From Flavobacteriales bacterium (GTDB lineage Bacteria > Bacteroidota > Bacteroidia > Flavobacteriales_F > PHOS-HE28), in the NCBI GenBank assembly GCA_016702645.1, contig JADJDP010000004.1:62001-126000 (forward strand): DNA of 64,000 nucleotides, read 5' to 3'. The notes under the pieces were generated by a model. The model made no database searches, had not been told where the DNA came from, and saw only the letters and a program-made list of their open reading frames with translations. The translations under genes were made by a program, and so were the position numbers. The first letter of the stretch is position 1. Each line of letters begins with the position of its first letter. This document shows, piece by piece, positions 38,554-47,027 of the stretch.

Positions 38554-40133
38554 CTACTCCTTCACCACGCGGATCGCGCCTCCGTCCGGTATGCGGAGCA
38601 GATAGATCCCGGCATCGAGCGCCGAGAGGTCGAGCGAAGTGATACCCGGCAAATAGGGATCCGCAAAGGCCTGTCCCGTGATCGAGAACAGATCCTGCCT
38701 GGAGCTGTGTGCTTGTTGAACGGATCATCAGCCGCGTTCGCAGGAACCGGCCAGGCACTTATAACCGGTTCTGCAACGATGCTGGGCACGTCGGTGCTCA
38801 ACCCATTGATGCGTCCTACGGTGAACGCCTGCAAACCACCATCGTTCGCGATGAGCGGCGGGAAGGACAACGGGCCGTTCACATGCGCACTGAAATGCAC
38901 CGTTCCGTCCTGCATTGCGGTAACTGCCATCGCATTGAGGAAGCCGAGGGGCATGCTCGTGGTTTCCCATTGAGGGATCCCATTGGTATCGAAAGCGACG
39001 ATCGTCTGGCTGCGAGCACCCAACGTGAGCCCGTCGCTCACCACGCCATTGCCCCAATCCACCTGCCCGCGCAGGGTGCCTGTCAGGTATGCGTTGCCAT
39101 CCCCATCAACAGCAACGGTGTTGCGGGCTGCTGCTTCCAGGTCACCGTTGATGTTGCCACCGGGCGCGTCACTTTCCACGCCCCACAGAAAGTTACCGGT
39201 ACTGTCCGCCTTCACTAGGAAGGTGGATGACACCCAATCCGCACCGTTGATGGCGATGCCACCCCAATCGGTCGGGTCGAACGCGTTGCATGCCACGTAG
39301 GCATTGCCCTCGTCGTCCACGGCCACATCGGGGAACTGGAAGGTGATATCATGTGCGAACTCCGCCCAGTCGCCTTGACCTTGCGCATCGTACCGAAGCA
39401 GGAACATGAAGTAGGATCCGCCGACCGGTGGAGTTGCAACAAGACCACCGAACGCGAAGCCGAAGTCGTCGCATGCGCCGCTCACGTACAGGGCGCCAGA
39501 AGGACTGAACGCCATCCCGCCGATGGTCTTCGCTCCGTCGATGTAACGCACTTCCACGTCATTGCCCAGGTCATCGACCTTGGCCAATCGCACCAGAAAG
39601 AAATCGGAGGTCGCATACCATGCATCGCCGTTCGGGTCGATCGCCATGGCGGTTATCATGCTCGCCTGACCGTCCGTGACCGAGATGTTGCGCGCCCATA
39701 GAAGAGTTCCATCCGGATCGAACTTCATGATGTACAGGTCCACGTCCCAAACCGATCCCGTGTGTGCGAGCGTGGAGCCGTCGCACACGGATAGGCCCCC
39801 CATGAATTGTCCGGCCACGTATACGTTGCCTTCCGCATCCACTGCACCAGTTTCAACCGTGACCGAGTCCGTCAAGGAACATGTCCAAAACGGTTGCCCG
39901 TTGGCCGGGTCAAGGCGTTCGATCGTGCATGGTCCGAAAATGTCCTGACCGAAGCCGAAGGCACCATGGGTGAGATGGGCGCTCATGAGGTTCCCGCTGG
40001 GTGATGAAGCGAGCACGTGTCGAGGCAGTCCGGGGTTCATGGAGTAGCTCACCGGTCGGGAAGCAAGCCAATCGGGTTGCTGTGCGTTCGCGGCGAAGGC
40101 TATGGAAGCCAGAAGAACGGATACAAGGCGCAT
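38554..40133 (-). CDS. T9SS type A propeller-like surface protein, frameshift near C-terminus
   Basis: About 526 residues. It starts at ATG 40133 (MRLVSVLLASIAFAANA signal peptide) rather than at the longer open frame. The body is a chain of repeats with DAEGNVYVAGQFMGG, DPDGTLLWARNI and VDGDGNAYLTGTLRG motifs, an SBBP/NHL-like propeller similar to the 27759-29589 protein. The frame open to 38562 loses the family ending; a shift between about 38715 and 38730 gives SRQDLFSITGQAF, then LDAGIYLLRIPDGG and VVKE with a stop at 38554-38556, a proper type A sorting domain. It is convergent with thiL (1-bp gap). Confidence 0.78.
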
Positions 40134-40185
40134 GGGTACAAGACGCTTCGAAATGCACCCAACGTTGCCTGTCCACGCGCGGGTA

Positions 40186-41748
40186 TCAAGCTGCACGCGC
40201 GAATTCCAATGCGCGCGCTTTCAGCCGCCGAGCGAATGGTTCGCCGCGCAGTTTGCTTTCGGCCCACGCGATGGGATCGAAGTGATCGAACACCGGCCGT
40301 TCGAAGGGGTCGCCTTCCAATTGGGCAACCCCGAGCAGGAACGTCTCTATAACGGAGCGACGAACTTCTTCGGGCTGCTTCTTGAGGAGACCGCGCACGA
40401 GTTGGAGCAGCAATGGTTCGAAGCGGTGCTTGCGGGACCGCAACCGGAGGAAGCGTTCGGTGTTGCGCAACGTGTAGGGCAGCACATCGAGTTTTCCCAT
40501 CTCCAGCAGGATCAACAGGTGCAGCAGTCTACCGAAACAGGCCGGGTCGCTTTGGTCATCCGTACGCATATCGTTCAGTAGCGCATTGATCCAGCGCAAA
40601 GCGATCTCCGGATGCCCGGCAGCGAAATGTGCGTACGCGAGCTGGTACTGGAATCCTGCCTTGCGCACGGGGCTTATCAATCCGGCATGTTGTGCGAGCC
40701 CGCGCTCCACCACGGGCACGAGTTCCAATGCATGTTCCAGATCGCCCATGCGCATGTACATGGAAAGCTCCAAGCTGGTGGTGGTGCTGAAGAGCTTCAG
40801 ATCGAGGTCATCGGACTCCGGCATGTTCCATTGAGCAGGTAGTGTGCGAAAGCTCTTGAGATGAGCGAACGCCTCGGTATAGCGCCCGGCCTGTATGCAC
40901 ACGTAGATGAGATTGCTCACAACACCGAGCACGAGATTGGGTTCATCCACGAAGCGGTCGCGCTCGGTCGTCAAGAGCCCGAGATTGCTCGTTAGGTGTT
41001 CATGGCATGTGGAGGTGTCACCCATGGCGAACGCAGCTGCACCCTTCAAATGGTGGAAAAGGAACTTGGCCTTGGCGGTGGTCAGTTGCTGGGGGTCGCG
41101 AAGGATCGGATGGTCCAACAACTCCTTCGAGCGCTCCCATGCCTTTGGGTCGCGGGCCTGTCCATATTGGTAGAGATGGAGGAACACGTTGCTCTTCAGT
41201 CCCCAGAGCGTGTCGAGTTGGGTCTGTTGTTGCCGCACCCTCTCATCGGCAGTGATGATGCGGTCCAGGGCCGCCTGATCGATACCGGTGTAGTTCCGGC
41301 ATTCGATCAGGCGTCGTTCCCATTCCGCAACCGCAATGAGGATGGCGGGGCGTTCGTGGAGTTCGGCGGAACGCCGCACGCCGAGCAGGACCTTCGCCGC
41401 ATCGTCGTACAAGGCGCGTTGGTGCAGCAATTCAACATGGTGGAGCGAACGGTGCAGCCGGACGTCCACGGAGCTATCGGTATGGAAGGAGTCCAGGCTT
41501 CGCAGGATCCCTTCGTAAAGCCGTCGTTTTGTTATCGCGAACCGGTGTGTGAACGCTTCCTGTTTGAAGCGGTCCAGCAACGCCCCTTCATCGTACTCGT
41601 CCATGCTGGCGATGGCATCGAACAGGAGTTCCTGGTTCGAGGCACCTTCGGACCCATGCCGGGCGAGGTGGAGCTTGTAGTAACGCTTCTCTGCCGGGGA
41701 CATTGATCGCACCAATCGATGCACATGGTCCTGGCTTTTGCGGGGCAT
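40186..41748 (-). CDS. TPR-like helical protein of unknown function
   Basis: A 520-residue cytosolic protein with no signal peptide. The N-terminus (SMSPAEKRYYKLHLARH) matches a recurrent motif in Bacteroidota proteins of about 500 residues whose remainder consists of degenerate helical repeats (for example YDDAAKVLLGVRR, GRYTEAFAHLKSFR and GHPEIALRWINALL). The pattern suggests a TPR-type scaffold, possibly for protein-protein contacts. A TACTTTCT box lies 29 bp before the ATG. It is followed 52 bp later by the T9SS gene on the same strand. No catalytic motif is seen. Confidence 0.7.
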   Translation of the reverse strand: MPRKSQDHVHRLVRSMSPAEKRYYKLHLARHGSEGASNQELLFDAIASMDEYDEGALLDRFKQEAFTHRFAITKRRLYEGILRSLDSFHTDSSVDVRLHRSLHHVELLHQRALYDDAAKVLLGVRRSAELHERPAILIAVAEWERRLIECRNYTGIDQAALDRIITADERVRQQQTQLDTLWGLKSNVFLHLYQYGQARDPKAWERSKELLDHPILRDPQQLTTAKAKFLFHHLKGAAAFAMGDTSTCHEHLTSNLGLLTTERDRFVDEPNLVLGVVSNLIYVCIQAGRYTEAFAHLKSFRTLPAQWNMPESDDLDLKLFSTTTSLELSMYMRMGDLEHALELVPVVERGLAQHAGLISPVRKAGFQYQLAYAHFAAGHPEIALRWINALLNDMRTDDQSDPACFGRLLHLLILLEMGKLDVLPYTLRNTERFLRLRSRKHRFEPLLLQLVRGLLKKQPEEVRRSVIETFLLGVAQLEGDPFERPVFDHFDPIAWAESKLRGEPFARRLKARALEFARAA

Positions 41749-41776
41749 GATGTTGTGCCGATGAGCGTAGGCACGG

Positions 41777-41784
41777 AGAAAGTA
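41777..41784 (-). promoter_or_regulatory. Candidate -7 box (TACTTTCT) for the TPR-like gene
   Basis: Minus-strand TACTTTCT lies 29 bp upstream of the ATG at 41748. It is the same octamer as upstream of dinB. Confidence 0.3.
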
Positions 41785-41860
41785 ACATGAGCCATGTGGT
41801 GCGCATCGACCTTGCCGGGCAACGGTCCTTCAGGGAAGAGGAGCGGCGCGAAGGATCGAA

Positions 41861-41886
41861 AATGAAAACGCCCGGCTTACCGGGCG
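41861..41886 (-). terminator. Rho-independent terminator after the lipoprotein gene
   Basis: A 7-bp stem (CGCCCGG/CCGGGCG, 41869-41875 with 41880-41886) and a 4-nt loop are followed on the minus strand by TTTTCATTTT. It lies about 30 bp downstream of the lipoprotein stop. Confidence 0.8.
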
Positions 41887-41915
41887 CTTATACAAAGAAG
41901 TGAACGGAAGGGGGT

Positions 41916-42188
41916 TCAGTTCGGCTTCTTCTTGCGATTGCGTTCACCATCTCCAACATCGTCACCATCATCGCTGATCGTGTCACCGTTGCCGTCAGCG
42001 TCTCCCTTTGGATCTCCGGAGTTTTCAGTTGGAGCATCCATGCTCAGCACGGTGGGAACGCCTTTGGCCACCCCGGTGGCGCATTCAGAAGGACGATCCA
42101 ACGGCTCCTTCGCACAGCCCGCCATGATCAACAGAAGAGCGAACAGTGCGCTCCACTTCTGCAATGGATGGATCAAAACGGACTTCAT
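41916..42188 (-). CDS. Small lipoprotein with acidic, DG-rich tail
   Basis: A 90-residue protein starting at ATG 42188; the longer start would begin inside the promoter box. It has a lipoprotein signal (KWSALFALLLIMAGC) with the acylated Cys about residue 24. The rest is short and disordered-looking, with a run of acidic and glycine residues (GDADGNGDTISDDGDDVGDG) that recalls calcium-binding or thrombospondin-type 3 repeats, ending in a basic KKK. It is probably surface or periplasmic; function unknown. It is monocistronic, with an exact -7 box and a hairpin terminator. Confidence 0.7.
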   Translation of the reverse strand: MKSVLIHPLQKWSALFALLLIMAGCAKEPLDRPSECATGVAKGVPTVLSMDAPTENSGDPKGDADGNGDTISDDGDDVGDGERNRKKKPN

Positions 42189-42194
42189 GGCCCT

Positions 42195-42202
42195 CAAAAG
42201 TA
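42195..42202 (-). promoter_or_regulatory. -7 box TACTTTTG of the lipoprotein gene
   Basis: An exact match to TAnnTTTG on the minus strand, ending 6 bp before the ATG. This implies an almost leaderless mRNA. It lies at the very end of, and just past, the histidine kinase gene. Confidence 0.55.
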
Positions 42203-42210
42203 GGGTCGTT

Positions 42211-45200
42211 CTACGGCTGTTGCAAGTTTTCGGTCACCTTTTTTCCCGGAAGATCCACAGGCAGTTCGATCTGCACCCGAGTCCCTAACACCCTGTTCGT
42301 CACAGGGTCATGCCATTGTTCGGGCCCTTGGATGCGGATATCCGTGAGTTCCAGTTTGCGCAGCACGTCGGCCCTTCCCTTGGTGATCTCGATACCCCGT
42401 GAAATGTGGTCCGCCTCCATGCCTTGCTTGGCCTTCAGGCTCTGCTCCATCCCGATCCCATCGTCTTCGATGCGCACCACCACACGGCCCGGGGTTTCAG
42501 CCGGACCGGTGCTGATGGCCACATGTCCTTGACGCTCCATGGGCAGGATGCCGTGCCAGATACTGTTCTCCACGTACGGCTGGAGCATCATGGCCGGTAG
42601 ACGCACGTGGTTGGCGTCCACTCGGGTATCCATGGTTATGCTGTAGCGGAACTTGTCCTTGAAGCGCATGTGCTCCAATTGCAAGTAGAGTTCCAGCCGC
42701 TCCAACTCCTCGGCAAGGGTGGTCGTGTCGTTTTGGCTCGCATCCAGGTTCTTGCGAATGAGCTTGGCAAAACTGGTCAAGTACCGACTGGCGGTGGTGC
42801 GGTCCTGCTTGTTGATGTGGAACTGGATGCTGTTTAGCGCGTTGAACACGAAGTGCCGGTTCATGTTCGCATTGAGGGCCTGTTGTTCCAACTGGAGCAT
42901 GCGCGAACGAAGCATCAATTGGCGCGTGCGTTCACGGCGCTCGCGGCGCACAGCGCGGTAGCGTTGCACGGCGAACAGAACAGCGGCCAGGCCCAGGATG
43001 CAGAGCAGGTAGAACCACCAGCGTGCCCAATACGGTGGATCGATGCCGAATCGGAACGAAGCAGGTTCGCTCCATGTCCGGTTGTCCGTGGTGGCTGATA
43101 CTTCGAAGATGAACTCCCCGTGGGGCAGGTTGCTGTAGCTGGCGAAACGCGCTTCTGTGGCGGGCAGCCAATCCGGATCGTAGCCCACCAAGCGATATCG
43201 GTAACGCACGCGTTCAGGTTTCGAAAAGGCGATGGCACCATAGTCGAACGTGAGGTAGTGCCTGCGATGATCCAGGTGCAGTCGCACGGGCAACCCATCG
43301 ATGTCCAAACTGTCGCACTGACCTTTCCAATCGGTGGCTTGAAGAAAGGAGCGGAGCGCGACCAAGTGCACGCGGGGCGGCGGGGTGGTCCCCAGCAACG
43401 TATCGCGTGCCTCATCGTGGTATACCATCCCTGCGGAAGTGCCGAAGAAGGACCTGCCATTGGGTCCCATGTGGGCTGCGTTGAGATTGAACTCCAGGCT
43501 TCGCAAGCCATCGGACATGGTAATGTGTTCAAGTGCCGTGGAGTCGGACAGAAGGCGGTCCGGGTCGAAGAGATAGAGCCCATTATTGGTGCCGGCCCAG
43601 ATCCCACCCTGCGCATCTTTCCTCAACAGATTGAAATAGTTCGACCCGAAATCGGCTCCGAACCGGATCGCGCGCAATCGCCCCTTCTCGTAGCAGGTGA
43701 GCCCGTTCGCCGTTCCTGCCCACAGTCGGTCCTTGTTGTCCGTGACGAGGCACAGCACCGTGTTGTCACTGAGCCCATCCACTTTGGTGTAGTGCCGGAA
43801 CGCGCCGTTCTCCATGATCGCGAGCCCATGATCGCTTGCCAGCCAGAGCCTTCCATTCCGATCGGCCAGAATGCTCCGCACGGAACGACCTGGGCCTTCT
43901 TCGCCGGGAGCATGCTCCTTGATCCTTCCGAATGGATCGATCACCGTGAGCCCTTCGCGTGTCCCGCACCAGAGCTTACCATCCGTATCCTGGTGAAGCG
44001 CGAACACCCGTTGCCCCGGAAGCGATAGGCTATCCGGCAGAGGTATGATGACCCCGTCGCGCACATGTGCGAGCCCATCGCTGGTACCGAACCACAGGGA
44101 ACCATCCCGATCCAACAAGCCGCACCAGATGGTATTGTTGGGCAGGCCATCCAAGGTGGTGATCATGGCCATGCCGTCCATGCGGCAGATCCCGTTGTCG
44201 TACGTGCCCAGCCAAAGGTCACCGTGAGCGTCGGCGGTGATGCTCATGACCAAGTCGCTGCACAGGCCGTCCTTCACCGTGAAGGTGACGAAACGATCAC
44301 CTAGGTAGCGGATCGCACCGGCTCCATCGGTGCCGAACCAGATATTGCCTTCCTCATCCTGGAAAGCGCACAGGATGTTGTCGTTCGGCATGCCTTGGTG
44401 GATGGTGAAGACGCGTGTGCGCTCGCCATCGATCAGGTTCACGCCGAGCTTGGTGCCTACCCACGTGCGACCGCGATCATCCACCAACAGGCAGCGCACA
44501 TTGTTCTGCAAGAGCCCGGTCTCTTCGTCGTACTCTTTTTGTGTGCCATCCTTCGCGATGTGGTAAAGCCCACTGCCCAACGTACCCACCCACCAACTTC
44601 CGTCGGGGCCCTCCGCAAGCGCACTAACGAGTTCCGGTTCCGCATCGCCCAATTGGATCCTGCGGAAGGCCCCGGCTTTGCCATGGAGCAAGCCGTTGCG
44701 AAGCCCCACCAATAGACTTCCATCCGTCAGTAGCAATAAGGACCGAACATTCGTAGCCGTATCGGTAGGGTAGCCGACCATCGAGTGAATGCCTTCCTGC
44801 ATCGCGCACGAAGAGCCCTCCGCCATCCGTGCCGATGTATACGCGTCCGTCCCGACCTTGCCAGCCCGAGAATGCGCGCCCCTTTGCTTTCCGCAGGCAA
44901 GGTCTCGGTCCTCAACGTGCGCCCGATGATCCGCACGAGCGAGTTCCCCGCACCCATCCAGAACGCACCGTCCGCAGCACGAAGCATGGCGCTTACCTGC
45001 GCGTCGGGCAATCCATCCTGCAAAGCGAGGTTGCTGAAATACTCGCCATCGAAACGACTTGCACCGCCCAACGTGCCGAACCAGAGATAGCCTTCACCGT
45101 CCTGCGCGATGGTACGGACCTGACTTTGAGCAAGGCCGTCCTTCGAGGTGACCTGCTGGAAGGCATGTTGCTGCGGGAGCGATGGGTGTGCGATGACGAG

Positions 45201-45245
45201 CACCGCCATCAGCGCCGCGATCCGCCACGCCGCGATCCGTTGCAC
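42211..45245 (-). CDS. Beta-propeller sensor histidine kinase (LytS type), two frameshifts near N-terminus
   Basis: A hybrid-size sensor of about 1010 residues. After a signal peptide (RIAALMAVLVIAHPSLP) comes a series of two-component-regulator propeller repeats (for example EGYLWFGTLGGASRFDG, DDRGRTWVGTKLGVN and DKDRLWAGTANGLT types) forming two periplasmic propellers, then a Y_Y_Y domain (FDYGAIAFSKPERVRYRYRL), one membrane segment (WWFYLLCILGLAAVLFAV) and a LytS-type kinase: NANMNRHFVFNALNSIQF with the phosphorylatable His, NSIWHGI and IEDDGIGM. The frame slips at about 44855-44870 and 44785-44815; the true path reads GRDGRVYIGTDGGGLF between them. It starts at GTG 45245, directly abutting the stop of its response regulator gene. 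Confidence 0.87.
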
Positions 45246-45998
45246 TCAGAAGGTGTTTATCAGTCCCAAGAAATCCGGCAGGCGACGCCGCGAAACAGGA
45301 ATGAGCGTGCCGTTGTCCAATACCGCCATGTTGCCTTCCGCCCGATTGAACCCCTTGAGGTGCGCGAGGTTGATGATGTATGACTTGTGAACGCGGAAGA
45401 AGGTCTTCGGGTCCAGGTTGGTCTCGAACACCCGGATGTGCTTGCTGCTCACCGAGCGCTTACCGTCCTTGAGGTGGATGGTGGTGTAGCTGTCGTTCGC
45501 TTCGAGGTACATGATCTCCTCGTGCTTCAGCAGCACAAGGCCATCCCGTCCCGGCACGGCGACGCGTGTGCTCAATGGTGAGGCGGGGTCTTTCATCAAC
45601 GCGGCTATCGCCGAAGGCTGCGTTCCGCCCAGTTCGTTGATCGCACGCTGGAGTTTTTTCGACGCGCGCTGCAACTCTTCATGGTCGATCGGCTTTTCCA
45701 AGTAGTCGAGCGCGTTCTGTTTGAAGGCCTTCAAGGCATACTCATCGTAGGCCGTTGTGAAGACCACGGGCAGGTCCAGCTCGGCGATGGACGCGAGCAG
45801 CGCGAACCCATCCTCGCCCGGCATCTTGATGTCGAGGAAGAGCGCGTTGGGCTGCAATTCGGTGATCCGTTCGCGCGCTTCGGGTGCACTACCCGCTTGT
45901 CCCACCACTTGCACCTCGGGACAGTGTTCCGCCAGCATCAGCTGCAGGTTCTCCCGTGCATCGGCCTCATCGTCCACGATCAACACACGCCATGACAT
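45246..45998 (-). CDS. LytTR-family response regulator
   Basis: A 250-residue regulator. The receiver domain (VLIVDDEADAREN; phospho-Asp in ALFLDIKMPGEDG; VVFTTAYDEYALKAF; Lys in LEKPI) is followed from about residue 140 by a LytTR DNA-binding domain (EIMYLEANDSYTTIHL, FFRVHKSYIINLAHL, LIPVSRRRLPDFL). The start at 45998 (MSWRVLIVDDE) is chosen because upstream frame sequence is not receiver-like. Its cognate kinase follows with no gap (TGA then GTG). Target genes are unknown. Confidence 0.93.
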   Translation of the reverse strand: MSWRVLIVDDEADARENLQLMLAEHCPEVQVVGQAGSAPEARERITELQPNALFLDIKMPGEDGFALLASIAELDLPVVFTTAYDEYALKAFKQNALDYLEKPIDHEELQRASKKLQRAINELGGTQPSAIAALMKDPASPLSTRVAVPGRDGLVLLKHEEIMYLEANDSYTTIHLKDGKRSVSSKHIRVFETNLDPKTFFRVHKSYIINLAHLKGFNRAEGNMAVLDNGTLIPVSRRRLPDFLGLINTF

Positions 45999-46016
45999 GG
46001 TGTTCTGGTTTGGCGA

Positions 46017-46024
46017 AAAGATAG
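46017..46024 (-). promoter_or_regulatory. Candidate -7 box (TATCTTTT) for the two-component operon
   Basis: Minus-strand TATCTTTT is one base from TAnnTTTG and lies 18 bp upstream of the regulator ATG. Confidence 0.4.
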
Positions 46025-46267
46025 CCGTTCGCTCGTGTGCGGTGTGCGAGCGGCAGCCAACGGCATGCTCCGCGCGATGAACGGTCGGCCCCAGGGCATT
46101 CATTGTGGCGGCTGGATGATGCGCGAACCGCGCTCGATCGCATCGGTCGTTCGACAGGGGTGCACCGCTCGCTCGAACAAGTGTGCCGTTGCTCGTTCGT
46201 CCCTTTCGCAACGCTTCATGCACAGGTAGCTTGGTGGTGCGATACGATACAAATCCCCTCCGTTGCC

Positions 46268-46324
46268 ATGAACACACAAAGCACATCCACCTCCATGTGG
46301 ATATTCAACGATCAAGGGAGCTAG
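46268..46324 (+). CDS. Possible 18-residue leader peptide
   Basis: ATG 46268 opens MNTQSTSTSMWIFNDQGS and a TAG that falls inside the loop of a 5-bp hairpin. The peptide is rich in Thr and Ser. Two small hairpins overlap it, and a strong GAAA-loop hairpin follows, an arrangement like an attenuator or toxin/leader RNA. No ribosome-binding evidence exists, so this is tentative. Confidence 0.3.
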   Translation: MNTQSTSTSMWIFNDQGS

Positions 46325-46400
46325 TCTCCCGTTCCTGGGTTTGTTTTGGTTTGGTGGTGGAGCCCGGTCGGCCGAAAGGTCGGCTGGGCTCGGTGCTTTT
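46285..46400 (+). ncRNA. Candidate structured leader/sRNA with three hairpins
   Basis: There are three successive stems on the plus strand. ATCCAC/GTGGAT is at 46285-46290/46297-46302. GGGAG/CTCCC is at 46316-46320/46326-46330. A 14-bp stem (46360-46373 with 46378-46391, three G-U pairs) is closed by a GAAA tetraloop and followed by GGTGCTTTT. The stretch lies in a 474-bp gap between the divergent response-regulator gene and a small protein gene at 46473. It matches no RNA family that I can recognise. Confidence 0.4.
46360..46400 (+). terminator. GAAA-tetraloop hairpin with T tail
   Basis: GAGCCCGGTCGGCC (46360-46373) pairs with GGTCGGCTGGGCTC (46378-46391) around GAAA, then GGTGCTTTT follows. 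It is a credible intrinsic terminator for an upstream short transcript, or an attenuator for the small gene downstream. Confidence 0.6.
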
Positions 46401-46472
46401 GGGAACCTCTTTCCGTTGAATACCGTTGAAATGTCAGCCCCCGGCAAGCTCAGGGCGACAAACTCACCAGCC

Positions 46473-46730
46473 ATGGCCCAGGAACCCCATGAGATCCGCG
46501 TGCGTATCGACCAGCTCGAGCGCTTGTTGATGTTCGACTACGAGCCCGGTACGCAGGATGCGTTGTTCGACATCTGCGACCAACAAGGCCATATTGTGAA
46601 GACCGGCGAGGTCGAGGGCCCGGTGACCCGTGTGCGCATCACCGACCTGCAAGGCGAGGAGTACTACCTGATGGTGCTCGATGGCGAATTGTCCACCGTG
46701 AAACCGTTTCAACTCCGGAAGGCCTCTTGA
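46473..46730 (+). CDS. Small protein resembling a stand-alone T9SS sorting-domain fold
   Basis: An 85-residue protein (MAQEPHEIRVRIDQLERLL start at 46473; an ATG at 46431 just after TACCGTTG is an alternative). The sequence VLFDICDQQGHIVKTGEVEG-like strand pattern, then RVRITDLQGEEYYLMVLDGE and a terminal VKPFQLRKAS, closely follows the strand order of type A T9SS C-terminal domains, yet there is no cargo domain and no signal peptide. It could be a cytoplasmic mimic, a remnant or an unrelated beta-sandwich. A second tiny ORF overlaps its stop. Confidence 0.6.
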   Translation: MAQEPHEIRVRIDQLERLLMFDYEPGTQDALFDICDQQGHIVKTGEVEGPVTRVRITDLQGEEYYLMVLDGELSTVKPFQLRKAS

Positions 46731-46888
46731 CCTCTTCCACTCCCATTGTGCCCACCTACCGGGCGCTGACCATCGTTGGCAATGTTCTGCAACAGGACCA
46801 GGACGGGGATATGCACCACATCGTGGTTGTAAGCACAACGTTGACAAGCAACGTGCAGGTGACCTACGAGGTCGTTAGCAAGCAATAG
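46727..46888 (+). CDS. Possible 53-residue protein overlapping the previous stop
   Basis: A TTG at 46727 overlaps the TGA of the preceding gene and opens a 53-residue frame with protein-like strands (YRALTIVGNVLQQDQDGD, HHIVVVSTTLTSNVQVTYEV) ending at TAG 46888. It has an alternating hydrophobic pattern and balanced composition, but the start codon is weak and I recognise no family. Confidence 0.35.
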   Translation: MTSSTPIVPTYRALTIVGNVLQQDQDGDMHHIVVVSTTLTSNVQVTYEVVSKQ

Positions 46889-47027
46889 CTCCTTCACGGC
46901 GATCCACGGTTCGATCACATCGACCGTTCGCGCAATGGAACATCGCGTTCCTCGTGAACCGTTCGCGTCAACGAACCTGTGACGCTAGGTTGGTATCCGC
47001 AACGGTCACATCCGCCGCGCCCTACCT

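Noticed and set aside
46025..46267. Possible RNase P or SRP RNA in the gap upstream of the leader ORF
   Set aside because: None of the conserved core sequences of those RNAs can be found; I see nothing definable there.
46268..46400. tmRNA or another known housekeeping RNA
   Set aside because: The short ORF does not resemble a proteolysis tag, and there is no tRNA-like domain or CCA end.
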